64,000 nt of DNA from Chitinophaga rhizophila. GTDB lineage: Bacteria > Bacteroidota > Bacteroidia > Chitinophagales > Chitinophagaceae. Where the stretch lies: contig NZ_JAICCF010000003.1 in assembly GCF_019492185.1 (NCBI RefSeq), positions 62,001-126,000 on the forward strand, read 5' to 3'. Below are positions 43,601-51,147 of this stretch, piece by piece. The notes beneath the pieces were generated by a model. It had not been told where the DNA came from, did no database searches, and saw only the letters and a program-made list of their open reading frames with translations. The position numbers were made by a program, and so were the translations under genes. Each line of letters starts with the position of its first letter. Positions within the stretch are counted from its first letter, which is position 1.

Positions 43601-44875
43601 TTAAAGGGCGATCTTATCCGCACCGAAATAAGGCTGTAAAACCTTCGGGATATGGATACCATCAGGAGTCTGGTTATTTTCCAGCAGGCAGGCCAGGATA
43701 CGAGGCAATGCCAGGGAGCTACCATTCAGGGTATGTACCAGCTGGGGTTTACCACCGCCGTCTTTGAAACGGATCTTGGCGCGGTTAGCCTGGAAGGTTT
43801 CAAAGTTAGATACGGAGCTTACTTCCAGCCATTTCTGCTGAGCAGTGCTATATACTTCAAAATCGTAGGTCAGCGCAGACGCAAAACCCATATCACCACC
43901 ACACAGGCGCAGAATACGGTAAGGCAGTTCGAGAGATTTGAGCAGTTCTTCCACGTGAGCCACCATTTCATCCAGCACCTCGTAGGATTTGTTAGGATGT
44001 ACTACCTGTACAATCTCTACTTTGTCAAACTGATGCAGGCGGTTCAATCCGCGGACATCTTTACCGTAAGAACCTGCTTCGCGGCGGAAACAAGGCGTAT
44101 AACCTGTCAGTTTCACCGGCAGCTCGCTATCTTTCAGTATCTCATCTCTGAAGATGTTTGTCAGCGGTACTTCAGCAGTTGGGATGAGGTATAACTCATC
44201 TTCTCCTACGAAGTACATCTGTCCTTCCTTATCCGGCAATTGGCCGGTACCGTAACCGGAATCGCTGTTTACCAGGTGAGGCACCTGGAACTCGGTATAA
44301 CCATGTTGGGTATTGTAGTTCAAGAAGTACTGGATCATAGCGCGTTGTAAACGTGCGCCACGGTTTTTGTATACAGGAAAGCCTGCACCGGTAATCTTGT
44401 TACCCAGTTCAAAGTCGATCAGGTCATATTTTTTTGCCAGGTCCCAGTGAGGTACGGCTCCTTCGTGCAGGGCAGGGATGTCGCCACCTTTCCGGACTTC
44501 CACATTCTCCTCAGGCGTTTTACCCGGAGGTACCAACGGAGAAGGGAGGTTAGGCAGTTTTACCAATGTATCGTGCAAAAGTTTTTCTGTAGCTATCAGT
44601 TCTTCGTTGATAGGCTGCAGTCTTTCTTTTAGTGATGCTACTTCCGATTTACGGGATTCCGCTTCTTCTTTCTGCCCCTGGGCCATCAGTTTACCGATCT
44701 CTTTGGAGGTCGAGTTTACCTTAGCCTGTGTCTCATCATACTCAAGGGTTAATTTCTTGCGCTTGTCGTCCAGCTCCAGCACCTGGTCTACCAGTGTCAG
44801 CTCTCTGAAATTCTTCAGAGTCAGCCTTTCCAGTACCTCGGCTTTGTTTTGACGAATGAACGGAACTTGTAACAT
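43601..44875 (-). CDS. serS: Seryl-tRNA synthetase
   Basis: A 424-aa class II aminoacyl-tRNA synthetase. The N-terminal long coiled-coil arm (about residues 28-100, rich in K, E, Q) binds the tRNA-Ser extra arm. The catalytic core has the TxE loop LIPTAEVPLTN near 230, motif 2 (CFRREAGSYGKDVRGLNRLHQFDKVE) and motif 3 near the C-terminus (NGSSLALPRILACLLENNQ). All blocks are intact. It has its own promoter (TATTTTTG at 44898-44905) with a leader of about 20 nt. Confidence 0.97.
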   Translation of the reverse strand: MLQVPFIRQNKAEVLERLTLKNFRELTLVDQVLELDDKRKKLTLEYDETQAKVNSTSKEIGKLMAQGQKEEAESRKSEVASLKERLQPINEELIATEKLLHDTLVKLPNLPSPLVPPGKTPEENVEVRKGGDIPALHEGAVPHWDLAKKYDLIDFELGNKITGAGFPVYKNRGARLQRAMIQYFLNYNTQHGYTEFQVPHLVNSDSGYGTGQLPDKEGQMYFVGEDELYLIPTAEVPLTNIFRDEILKDSELPVKLTGYTPCFRREAGSYGKDVRGLNRLHQFDKVEIVQVVHPNKSYEVLDEMVAHVEELLKSLELPYRILRLCGGDMGFASALTYDFEVYSTAQQKWLEVSSVSNFETFQANRAKIRFKDGGGKPQLVHTLNGSSLALPRILACLLENNQTPDGIHIPKVLQPYFGADKIAL

Positions 44876-44897
44876 TATACGGTTTATTAAATTTCAG

Positions 44898-44905
44898 CAA
44901 AAATA
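44898..44905 (-). promoter_or_regulatory. -7 promoter box of serS
   Basis: The minus strand reads TATTTTTG, 22 bp before the serS ATG at 44875. Confidence 0.5.
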
Positions 44906-44922
44906 GGATAATCAATGAGGAA

Positions 44923-46587
44923 TCAGGAGAGGTATTTTCCTACAATAGGCACTCTTCTTCCAACACCAAATGCTTTTGACGACACGCGTATAATAGGGCA
45001 GAACTGGTTCCGTTTGTACTCATTGGTATTCACCAGTTTGAGGGTACGGGCCACCAGTGCAGGATCAAAACCCTGGGCAATGATCTCTTTAGGCCCCTGA
45101 CGGCGTTCAATGTACTGATACAGGATGCTATCCAGCACTGTATAATCAGGCAGGCTGTCGCTGTCTTTCTGGTTAGGCCGCAGCTCCGCAGAAGGAGCTT
45201 TGTCGATGATATTAGCCGGGATAATTTCTTTATCGCGGTTGATATACCTTGCCAGGGCGTACACCTGCATTTTATACACATCTCCCAGTACGGCGAGGCC
45301 GCCTGCCATATCTCCGTATAAAGTGCCATATCCGGTGGATAACTCGCTTTTATTGGAGGTATTCAGCAGGATATACCCGAATTTGTTGGATAATCCCATC
45401 AAAAGATTACCGCGTATACGGGATTGCGTGTTTTCTTCGGCCACGTTGAAAGGTCTGCCTTCAAAATGAGGCTGAAGGGTTTGCAGGAATGATTCGTAAA
45501 TATCATTGATGCGGATGATATCGTAGGGATTGTCCAGGTTTTCGGACAAGGCTACCGCGTCATCAACAGAGTGTTCCGTAGAATAGGGGGAAGGCATGAG
45601 TATCGCTCTCACATTCTCCTTACCTAAAGCTTCTACAGCTAACGCCAGCGTTACTGCACTGTCTATACCACCAGAAGAGCCAAGTATAGCTTTAGTGAAG
45701 CCCATCTTCTGGAAATAGTCTTTAATACCCATGACTATTGCCTGGTAAATGCGGTCAATGTTATATTCAGGCTGCAGCGCGTCAACGTTGTTGTAGGTAA
45801 CTGCCGGTGCAGGAGCTTTTGACTGTAACAGCACTTCCAGGTCATAGCCTTCGAGTGCTTCTTCAAAGTAAGACAATTCTTTTGCGATGTTACCTTGTGC
45901 ATCAAAGATCACAGATCCTCCGTCAAAGACGATTTCCGTCTGAGAACCGACAGCATTGCAATAGTACATTGGTATGCCGTACTTCTTAACATTTTCCCGG
46001 ATGATCTTCTGGCGGTTCTGGGCATGATTATAGTCAAATGGAGAAGCAGACAGATTAATCATTACATCTGGTTGCTGTTCCATAAGTTGGTCCATTGGAC
46101 AGATTCTGTAGAGTGGATTGTCGCCAAGGTTCCAGATATCTTCACAGATGGTTACCGCCAGTTTCTTTCCTTTGAAAGGAACTACATTCCAGGCGTAAGC
46201 CGGTTCAAAGTAACGGTATTCATCAAAGACGTCGTAGGTAGGCAGTAAGGTTTTGTGAATAATCTGCTTCACCTCACCTTCGTGGAGGAACCAGGCAGCG
46301 TTAAACAGGTCTTTACCCTCTGGCTGCGTATTACGGCAAGGAGCGCCTACCAGTACTGCAATATTACTGGTATGTGCCTTTATCTTATCAATAGCCGCAT
46401 AAGATTGCTGGATGAAGTCATCAAATTCCAGAAAGTCCCTGGGAGGATAGCCACACACACATAGCTCTGTGAATACTACCAGGTCTGCACCTTGTGCTTC
46501 GGCAGCTGTAATAGCATCCAGAATCTTCTGTGTGTTCAGTTCGAAGTTACCGATGTGATAATTCTGTTGAGCAAGTATAATTTTCAT
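44923..46587 (-). CDS. nadE: Glutamine-dependent NAD+ synthetase
   Basis: A 554-aa two-domain enzyme amidating nicotinic acid adenine dinucleotide. Residues 1-265 form a nitrilase-type glutaminase domain with Glu in VFTELCVCGYPPRD, Lys in IIHKTLLPTYD and the catalytic Cys in VTICEDIW. Residues about 280-550 are the synthetase domain with the PP-loop LGSSGGIDSAVTLALA and STGYGTLYGDMAGGLAVLGDVYK. It makes its own ammonia from glutamine. The outer-membrane barrel gene lies 14 bp upstream on the same strand, and gldB is divergent beyond it. Confidence 0.95.
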   Translation of the reverse strand: MKIILAQQNYHIGNFELNTQKILDAITAAEAQGADLVVFTELCVCGYPPRDFLEFDDFIQQSYAAIDKIKAHTSNIAVLVGAPCRNTQPEGKDLFNAAWFLHEGEVKQIIHKTLLPTYDVFDEYRYFEPAYAWNVVPFKGKKLAVTICEDIWNLGDNPLYRICPMDQLMEQQPDVMINLSASPFDYNHAQNRQKIIRENVKKYGIPMYYCNAVGSQTEIVFDGGSVIFDAQGNIAKELSYFEEALEGYDLEVLLQSKAPAPAVTYNNVDALQPEYNIDRIYQAIVMGIKDYFQKMGFTKAILGSSGGIDSAVTLALAVEALGKENVRAILMPSPYSTEHSVDDAVALSENLDNPYDIIRINDIYESFLQTLQPHFEGRPFNVAEENTQSRIRGNLLMGLSNKFGYILLNTSNKSELSTGYGTLYGDMAGGLAVLGDVYKMQVYALARYINRDKEIIPANIIDKAPSAELRPNQKDSDSLPDYTVLDSILYQYIERRQGPKEIIAQGFDPALVARTLKLVNTNEYKRNQFCPIIRVSSKAFGVGRRVPIVGKYLS

Positions 46588-46601
46588 CTACAAATGTCTT
46601 T

Positions 46602-47282
46602 TTAGAAGAATAGTCCCAGGTTGAGCGCAAAACTATTCATATTTACTTTACCATCATTCCATTTTCCGTTACGGGTAGCGTCTATGAAGCCGTTCCTGTA
46701 AGTCAGTCCTACCAACCCGCTAAGTCTGTCACCCAGGGGGTATTCTATACCGGCGCCAACCTGAAGTCCGATATTGATAGGTGTGAGGTTGCGCAGTACA
46801 TTTACCTTGTCCTGATTTACGCTCAGGCTGGCCACATCTGCGCGACCACGGACTGGGAATCCAAGATACGTACCAAACTGTCCCCAGAAGGCTGTACCGT
46901 AATCAGTGTCTGTTTTCAGTTTTATGGCAAATGGAATCTCTATGTAAGTGGTCTTAAGCTTGTATTCTGTAGGGACCTCTCTGTAATCTTCAAGTCCTTT
47001 GCCCGCTTCATATTTAAGGGTGCTGCCAGCGGTAGATACCTGTACACCCGAAGCGATGGCATAACGTCCGGATTCATCCAGGAGGAAGTCTGCCATGAGG
47101 CCAAAACTGACGCCAAAGCGGGAGGCATTACGCTCTACGCCAGATTCCTGGGGTTGTAACCAGAAAAATGTAGGATCCAGTTTAAAACCCAGGCGTACTC
47201 TATTTTCACCGATCATACGGGTCTGGGCCTTCGCTGCGGCGATTGTACCAAGCAGAAATACCATCAAAATTATCTTCCTCAT
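46602..47282 (-). CDS. Outer-membrane beta-barrel protein (PorT-like family)
   Basis: A 226-aa protein with signal peptide ending near AKAQ (residue 20) and alternating amphipathic strands consistent with an eight-stranded barrel. Examples are FGVSFGLMADFLL, YIEIPFAIKLKT, GLQVGAGIEYPL and the final FALNLGLFF. It resembles the porin-family/PorT-like outer-membrane proteins common in Bacteroidota. Function is unknown; PorT itself belongs to type IX secretion, but likeness to the true PorT is not established. It is likely co-transcribed with nadE. Confidence 0.78.
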   Translation of the reverse strand: MRKIILMVFLLGTIAAAKAQTRMIGENRVRLGFKLDPTFFWLQPQESGVERNASRFGVSFGLMADFLLDESGRYAIASGVQVSTAGSTLKYEAGKGLEDYREVPTEYKLKTTYIEIPFAIKLKTDTDYGTAFWGQFGTYLGFPVRGRADVASLSVNQDKVNVLRNLTPINIGLQVGAGIEYPLGDRLSGLVGLTYRNGFIDATRNGKWNDGKVNMNSFALNLGLFF

Positions 47283-47350
47283 ATAATTTTATCTTTTTTT
47301 TAATACAAGCTATATAATATTTTTACCTGTCTCTAAGTTAGATTGTAAGT

Positions 47351-48400
47351 ATGCGAAAGTACATTAATAAATTAGCAGGTAAGGGTCAGTTGATACTATC
47401 CGTGCTCTTCCTTACCTCCTGTATCTCTGCCTGTAAGCACAAAAACGTGCCAGATGTAAGTCATATTCCTGTGAATGTTCAGATTGATCGCTTTGACCAG
47501 GCCTTATTTAAGCTGGATACAAACAATATACAGCCTGCATTACAGCAGTTAGACAAGGCTTATCCGACGTTTCTACCTGTTTATATTGAGCATGTTATGA
47601 ACTTCGGTCCGTATGCAGACAGCAGTAAGATGATCCAGTTGCAAACGCGGATGCTGGTTACCAATGCTGACTATCGCTTATTACAGGATTCAATTAATGC
47701 GCATTTTCCTAAACTGACCAGCCTTGAAACCGAGCTGGCACAGAGCTTCCGGTATATCAAATACTACATCCCATCCTTCAAAATACCTCAGAAGGTAGTT
47801 GCTTTTAGTTCTGTTATCAGTAATTACGGCGCAGTAACCGTTGACTCTATTCTGGGTATCGGACTGGATATGTACCTGGGAAAAGATTTTCCTGTTTATA
47901 GCATGCTACCCGACTATCCGATGTACATGATCAGGAAATTTTCTCCGGAATATATCACTACTAACTGTGTGCAGGCGCTGGTACAACAGGCCTATCCGGG
48001 AGCAGATGCAGGAGAGCAGCTGGTTATACAGCTGGTAAAAGCTGGCAAACAGCAATATTTCCTGGAGCAAGTACTTCCTGAAACGGCAGACAGCATCCGA
48101 CTAGGTTACACCAAAGCTCAGATGGAATGGTGTGATGATAACGAAGAACTGGTATGGCAGTACTTCGTACAACAGAATCTGCTGTACAAAGCTGACTGGC
48201 AGAGCAACATGCATTATATGAATGATGGCCCGTCTACACAGGGTATGCCTGAAAATGCGCCTGGCAGAATTGGTCCTTTTGTAGGCTGGAAGATTGTCCA
48301 GGCTTACATGGAACGCAATCCCGATTTGACATTACAGCAATTGATGGAAGAGAAAGATGCAATGAAGATCTTCTCACAGTCCAGATACCGGCCTAAATAA
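47351..48400 (+). CDS. gldB: Gliding motility lipoprotein GldB-like
   Basis: A 349-aa lipoprotein with lipobox LTSC or ISAC near residues 24-28. The GldB hallmark IPVNVQIDRFDQALFKLD stands at about 40-57, then YPTFLPVYIEHVMNFG. The end shows GRIGPFVGWKIVQAYMERNP. GldB is required for gliding in Flavobacterium and is conserved in non-gliding relatives too, so it does not prove motility. It is divergent from the barrel-nadE pair; from memory, gldB and nadE are often neighbours in Bacteroidota. A terminator follows at 48422. Confidence 0.85.
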   Translation: MRKYINKLAGKGQLILSVLFLTSCISACKHKNVPDVSHIPVNVQIDRFDQALFKLDTNNIQPALQQLDKAYPTFLPVYIEHVMNFGPYADSSKMIQLQTRMLVTNADYRLLQDSINAHFPKLTSLETELAQSFRYIKYYIPSFKIPQKVVAFSSVISNYGAVTVDSILGIGLDMYLGKDFPVYSMLPDYPMYMIRKFSPEYITTNCVQALVQQAYPGADAGEQLVIQLVKAGKQQYFLEQVLPETADSIRLGYTKAQMEWCDDNEELVWQYFVQQNLLYKADWQSNMHYMNDGPSTQGMPENAPGRIGPFVGWKIVQAYMERNPDLTLQQLMEEKDAMKIFSQSRYRPK

Positions 48401-48421
48401 GCAAAGTGATACAAATTATAC

Positions 48422-48455
48422 AGGTGTTTCTCTCACAAGAGAAGCACCTTTTTTT
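48422..48455 (+). terminator. Intrinsic terminator after gldB
   Basis: AGGTGTTTCTCT pairs with AGAGAAGCACCT (one G-T pair) around a CACA loop, followed by seven T residues. Confidence 0.78.
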
Positions 48456-48595
48456 ATTACCTTTTTCAAGGGGCATACATGTATCAGACAATGCTATTTG
48501 CATCAGGAATATAAATCAAAGAGCTATTACAAAGAGACAATTAGCAATGCGCAAATGTTGTTATACAATAGTAAAATATTGTATCGGCAACAGAG

Positions 48596-48666
48596 CACTG
48601 GCTTAAGGACTCGAACCTTAATGAATAGTTTTGGAGACTATCATCTTACCATTAGATGAAGCCAGT
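48596..48666 (-). tRNA. tRNA-Trp-like, anticodon CCA (copy 1 of 3)
   Basis: A 71-nt cloverleaf on the minus strand. The acceptor ACTGGCT pairs perfectly with AGCCAGT; U8 is present. The D-arm is ATCT-AATGGTA-AGAT and the anticodon stem ATAGT/ACTAT has loop CTCCAAA, giving anticodon CCA (48632-48634). The variable loop is only TCAT and the T-arm is TAAGG-TTCGAGT-CCTTA. The discriminator base is G, and no CCA end is encoded. The sequence is unlike the Bacteroidota tRNA-Trp I recall. Isotype is inferred from the anticodon. Confidence 0.75.
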
Positions 48667-48709
48667 GTATGTTAAAAATAAATATCGCATACAGTTATAC
48701 GATATGTTG

Positions 48710-48780
48710 TGCTGGTTTAAGGACTCGAACCTTAATGAATGGTTTTGGTGACCACTATCTTTCCATTAGATCAAACCAGC
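48710..48780 (-). tRNA. tRNA-Trp-like with A33, anticodon CCA (copy 2 of 3)
   Basis: A 71-nt cloverleaf with the same D-arm and T-arm pattern as copy 1. The acceptor GCTGGTT pairs perfectly with AACCAGC. The anticodon stem is GTGGT/ACCAT and the loop CACCAAA, so the anticodon is CCA (48746-48748). Position 33, almost always U, is A here. The discriminator is A instead of the G expected for tRNA-Trp. It may be inactive or specialised. Confidence 0.65.
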
Positions 48781-48821
48781 ATATATATAGTTTCTGTTCA
48801 CATTGATATTGCGAAACGCTG

Positions 48822-48892
48822 CACTGGCCTAAGGATTCGAACCTTAATGAGCGGGGTTGGAAGCCGCCATCTTACCGTTAGATGAAGCCAGC
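48822..48892 (-). tRNA. tRNA-Trp-like, anticodon CCA (copy 3 of 3)
   Basis: A 71-nt cloverleaf. The acceptor GCTGGCT pairs with GGCCAGT using two G-T pairs. The D-arm is ATCT-AACGGTA-AGAT. The anticodon stem GCGGC/CCCGC has a C-C mismatch closing the loop TTCCAAC, giving anticodon CCA (48858-48860). The T-arm is TAAGG-TTCGAAT-CCTTA and the discriminator is G. A scan could instead read the loop one base over as UCC (Gly), but the stem fits CCA better. Confidence 0.6.
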
Positions 48893-48896
48893 AGAA

Positions 48897-48932
48897 AATA
48901 AAAAAGCCCGACTGGAAAAACCAATCGGGCTT
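48897..48932 (-). terminator. Minus-strand intrinsic terminator just upstream of the tRNA trio
   Basis: AAGCCCGACTGG (48904-48915) pairs with CCAATCGGGCTT (48921-48932), one mismatch. On the minus strand it ends in a run of T. It lies only 11 bp from tRNA copy 3 and about 190 bp past the stop of the RNase Z-like gene. Confidence 0.65.
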
Positions 48933-49121
48933 AATGTCTTTGTATATCTGACATCACATAGTAATCCGATTGGTATCTTCAGGACACCATGACCACGAAT
49001 TACTGTATGATATATTTGTTTTCATGGAAGCAAAGATAGGAGGTTTTTTTATAATCCAACTATTTTCAGATAAAAATAGTTGTTCGGCAATTTCAGGTAT
49101 ACTTACTATCGTAGAAGAATG

Positions 49122-50003
49122 TCAGGAATAATTGACTGGTTTTGACTTCAATATATTCACTACTGTTTCTCCGGGTAATACGCTGTATACAGGTATATTA
49201 ATTGCGTATCTATTACATAGTTCAATGATAGCAGTATTGATCTGCGAGGCATTGTAACGTGAAGAAAAATGTCCTAATATCAGCGTTTTAATATTGCTAC
49301 CGCTCACCATTTCCATAACTTCATCCAGGCGACTGTGCTTATTCTTATGAGCGTAAACCTTGATATCTTCTTCCCTTTCGAGAAAGGTAGCTTCATGGAT
49401 TAATATTTCAGTGTCTTCCCATTTATGCAGATCATCTACCGGCGTATCTCCAGAGTAGCTCAATATATTCGCTCGTACTTCCATAGTAGTTGCTTCCTTT
49501 CCTTTCTCCAGGCCAATTTTACGTATTTCTTCACCGGAGAGTCCTGTTAGTTCAGGACGCAGCTTTCTTTTTGTCTGATATACTTTAAAGCCAAGGCTAC
49601 GGGTGATTTCGGTAGGTACCGGCACATGTTCGTTACGTACCGGTATAACTAAAATATCATCCTTAATCCGAATTTCATCGCCTGCGGTCACCGGTTGCCA
49701 CACGGCCCCTATTGCATATGGATCGAAGCGGGCGAAGAAGTCCTGCATAAATGGAAAGGAGCGGGAATCTTTGGGGTAGTGCATAACAGGATAACCGTCT
49801 CTGGCATTAAGCTGATTGAACTGTAGTAGTCCAGTCAAATGGTCTCTGTCTGCATGTGAAATAAACACATGATTGATCTTCCTGCTTTTCTGTAAAAGGG
49901 CAGACATCATACCATCGCCTGCATCCAGCAGTAGTCCCAGTTCTTCTACAAAGTACCATGTAGAGAATAAGGCAGTTGAGTAGCCTGTAATTGTCAATTC
50001 CAT
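49122..50003 (-). CDS. RNase Z-like MBL-fold nuclease
   Basis: A 293-aa metallo-beta-lactamase-fold protein from ATG 50003; a longer form from 50042 is possible. The metal site is FISHADRDHLTGLLQFNQLN near residue 60 (His, Asp and His as H-x-D-x-DH), SYSGDTP near 190, ILIHEATF near 210 and LGHFSSRY near 255. These match tRNA 3'-processing endonuclease relatives in Bacteroidota, where CCA is not encoded and RNase Z trims tRNA ends. The neighbouring tRNA genes lacking CCA fit this role. The usual H-x-H-x-DH is H-A-D-R-DH here, so the first motif is atypical and activity may differ. Confidence 0.78.
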   Translation of the reverse strand: MELTITGYSTALFSTWYFVEELGLLLDAGDGMMSALLQKSRKINHVFISHADRDHLTGLLQFNQLNARDGYPVMHYPKDSRSFPFMQDFFARFDPYAIGAVWQPVTAGDEIRIKDDILVIPVRNEHVPVPTEITRSLGFKVYQTKRKLRPELTGLSGEEIRKIGLEKGKEATTMEVRANILSYSGDTPVDDLHKWEDTEILIHEATFLEREEDIKVYAHKNKHSRLDEVMEMVSGSNIKTLILGHFSSRYNASQINTAIIELCNRYAINIPVYSVLPGETVVNILKSKPVNYS

Positions 50004-50204
50004 TAATCTTTCTTCAGGATAATAGTGAAAATGCTGGGGCACAGGAAGGTGGTTGAGTGATGTGTGTTACACTGTTTCTGCTGCTATAAGACAGAGAAAT
50101 TGTAGTAATGCAAACAGTACACGATCAGCACCTGTTGGTATCCGCGAGGGACACCAGTTAGATTTATACTATCACGCTGTTATATAGCCTGTGCCGGCTT
50201 AGAA

Positions 50205-50591
50205 TTAGTTAAGCTTAAAAGGAACAACCATCTGAAATTCAGGGATCTTAACTTCAAATTGTTTCTTATTCAATTGGTTTTCCATCTGGTAAGAACCATA
50301 CATCTTACCGATCTCGGTACGCAGATTGGAACCTGAAACGTATTGATAGCTTTCAGACGGGGCCAGCAGAGGTTGTACACCTACTACGCCCTCTCCTTCA
50401 ACTTCGCGGTGGGTGCCATTAGAGTCAATGATATACCAGTGGCGGCGAAGTAGTTTTATTGGGAAGGTATTATTATTCTCAATAGTGATCCGGTAGGCGA
50501 ACATGAATTCACTGCCAATCGGATTGGAATAATCCGGTTGATAGAATGTCTCCACACTGATGGTAATGCCGTCTGTTACTTTCTTTACCAT
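50205..50591 (-). CDS. apaG: ApaG domain protein
   Basis: A 128-aa beta-sandwich (FN3-like) protein of the ApaG family. Conserved parts are FAYRITIENNNTFPIKLLRRHWYI near residue 29-52, VEGEGVVGVQPLLAPSESYQYVSG near 59-82 and GSYQME. ApaG is linked to cobalt/magnesium resistance in Salmonella, but the biochemical role is not settled. It is a single-gene unit. Unusually for this phylum, a good Shine-Dalgarno sequence (GGAGGTG) lies 4 bp before the ATG. Confidence 0.92.
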   Translation of the reverse strand: MVKKVTDGITISVETFYQPDYSNPIGSEFMFAYRITIENNNTFPIKLLRRHWYIIDSNGTHREVEGEGVVGVQPLLAPSESYQYVSGSNLRTEIGKMYGSYQMENQLNKKQFEVKIPEFQMVVPFKLN

Positions 50592-50595
50592 AATA

Positions 50596-50602
50596 CACCT
50601 CC
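50596..50602 (-). promoter_or_regulatory. Shine-Dalgarno sequence of apaG
   Basis: The minus strand reads GGAGGTG followed by TATT and ATG. Such strong ribosome sites are rare in Bacteroidota, and no other in this window is as good. Confidence 0.5.
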
Positions 50603-50737
50603 GTTTCGTTTAACGTAAAAATAAGCAAAATAAATCCAGTAGTACTAAAAATTATACATTGGAAAAGACTTTAACTTTTCGTTTAGAAGTAGGCCAGGCT
50701 GGTGTTGAAAATAAATATCCTATTGACAATAAATCCG

Positions 50738-51067
50738 TTATAAAATGATAACTCTTTCCATAATTGCTGCATCTCTTTCCGCCGCCCTTGCCTCTACTTC
50801 AAATCGGTTAGCATAGTAACCTACTCTGATACATTCCCAAATGTATTGCCAGAGGAAGGGAAAGAAGCCCAGTTCCCTGTATTGCATTACATGGCATATT
50901 TCGTGCCTGACCCACCATTTATGCCTGAGAAAGTCTTCCCGGCTGGTTCCATGGAGGTGGATGGTCTTACCTATTACCATGGCGATTTGGTTACCGCCCA
51001 TATAGCGGGCTGCCAGGCGGGCGAGCATAGATCGTTCTTTTATGTGACAAGTCACAGGTTTCATCAC
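50738..51067 (-). CDS. Small HExxH protein (DUF4157-like)
   Basis: A 109-aa protein with a zinc-metallopeptidase-type motif HEICH at about residues 55-59 (WVRHEICHVMQYRELG). A flanking hydrophobic/aromatic helix FFPFLWQYIWEC and a third acidic helix (NRFEVEARAAERDA) follow, with a Glu that could be a third ligand. The layout matches the DUF4157-like mini domains rather than a full protease. There is no signal peptide. Function is unknown. It lies downstream of the DUF5777/YceI/cytochrome genes on the same strand, separated by an inverted repeat. Confidence 0.72.
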   Translation of the reverse strand: MMKPVTCHIKERSMLARLAARYMGGNQIAMVIGKTIHLHGTSREDFLRHKWWVRHEICHVMQYRELGFFPFLWQYIWECIRVGYYANRFEVEARAAERDAAIMERVIIL

Positions 51068-51086
51068 TTAAAAGTACAAATTAGGA

Positions 51087-51138
51087 ATGACGAATTGTGC
51101 AGAACCACCATTCAAATTGTTCATACACAATTCGTCAT
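51087..51138. repeat. 13-bp perfect inverted repeat, probable hairpin
   Basis: ATGACGAATTGTG (51087-51099) and CACAATTCGTCAT (51126-51138) are exact complements with a 26-nt spacer. It lies 10 bp beyond the DUF5777 stop and 20 bp before the next gene. It may end the cytochrome operon or belong to a dispersed ATTACGAATT-like repeat family. Confidence 0.7.
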
Positions 51139-51147
51139 CTCTGAATG

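Noticed and set aside
46602..47282. True PorT of the type IX secretion system
   Set aside because: Only general barrel likeness is seen; no T9SS genes lie next to it, so the specific name was not assigned.
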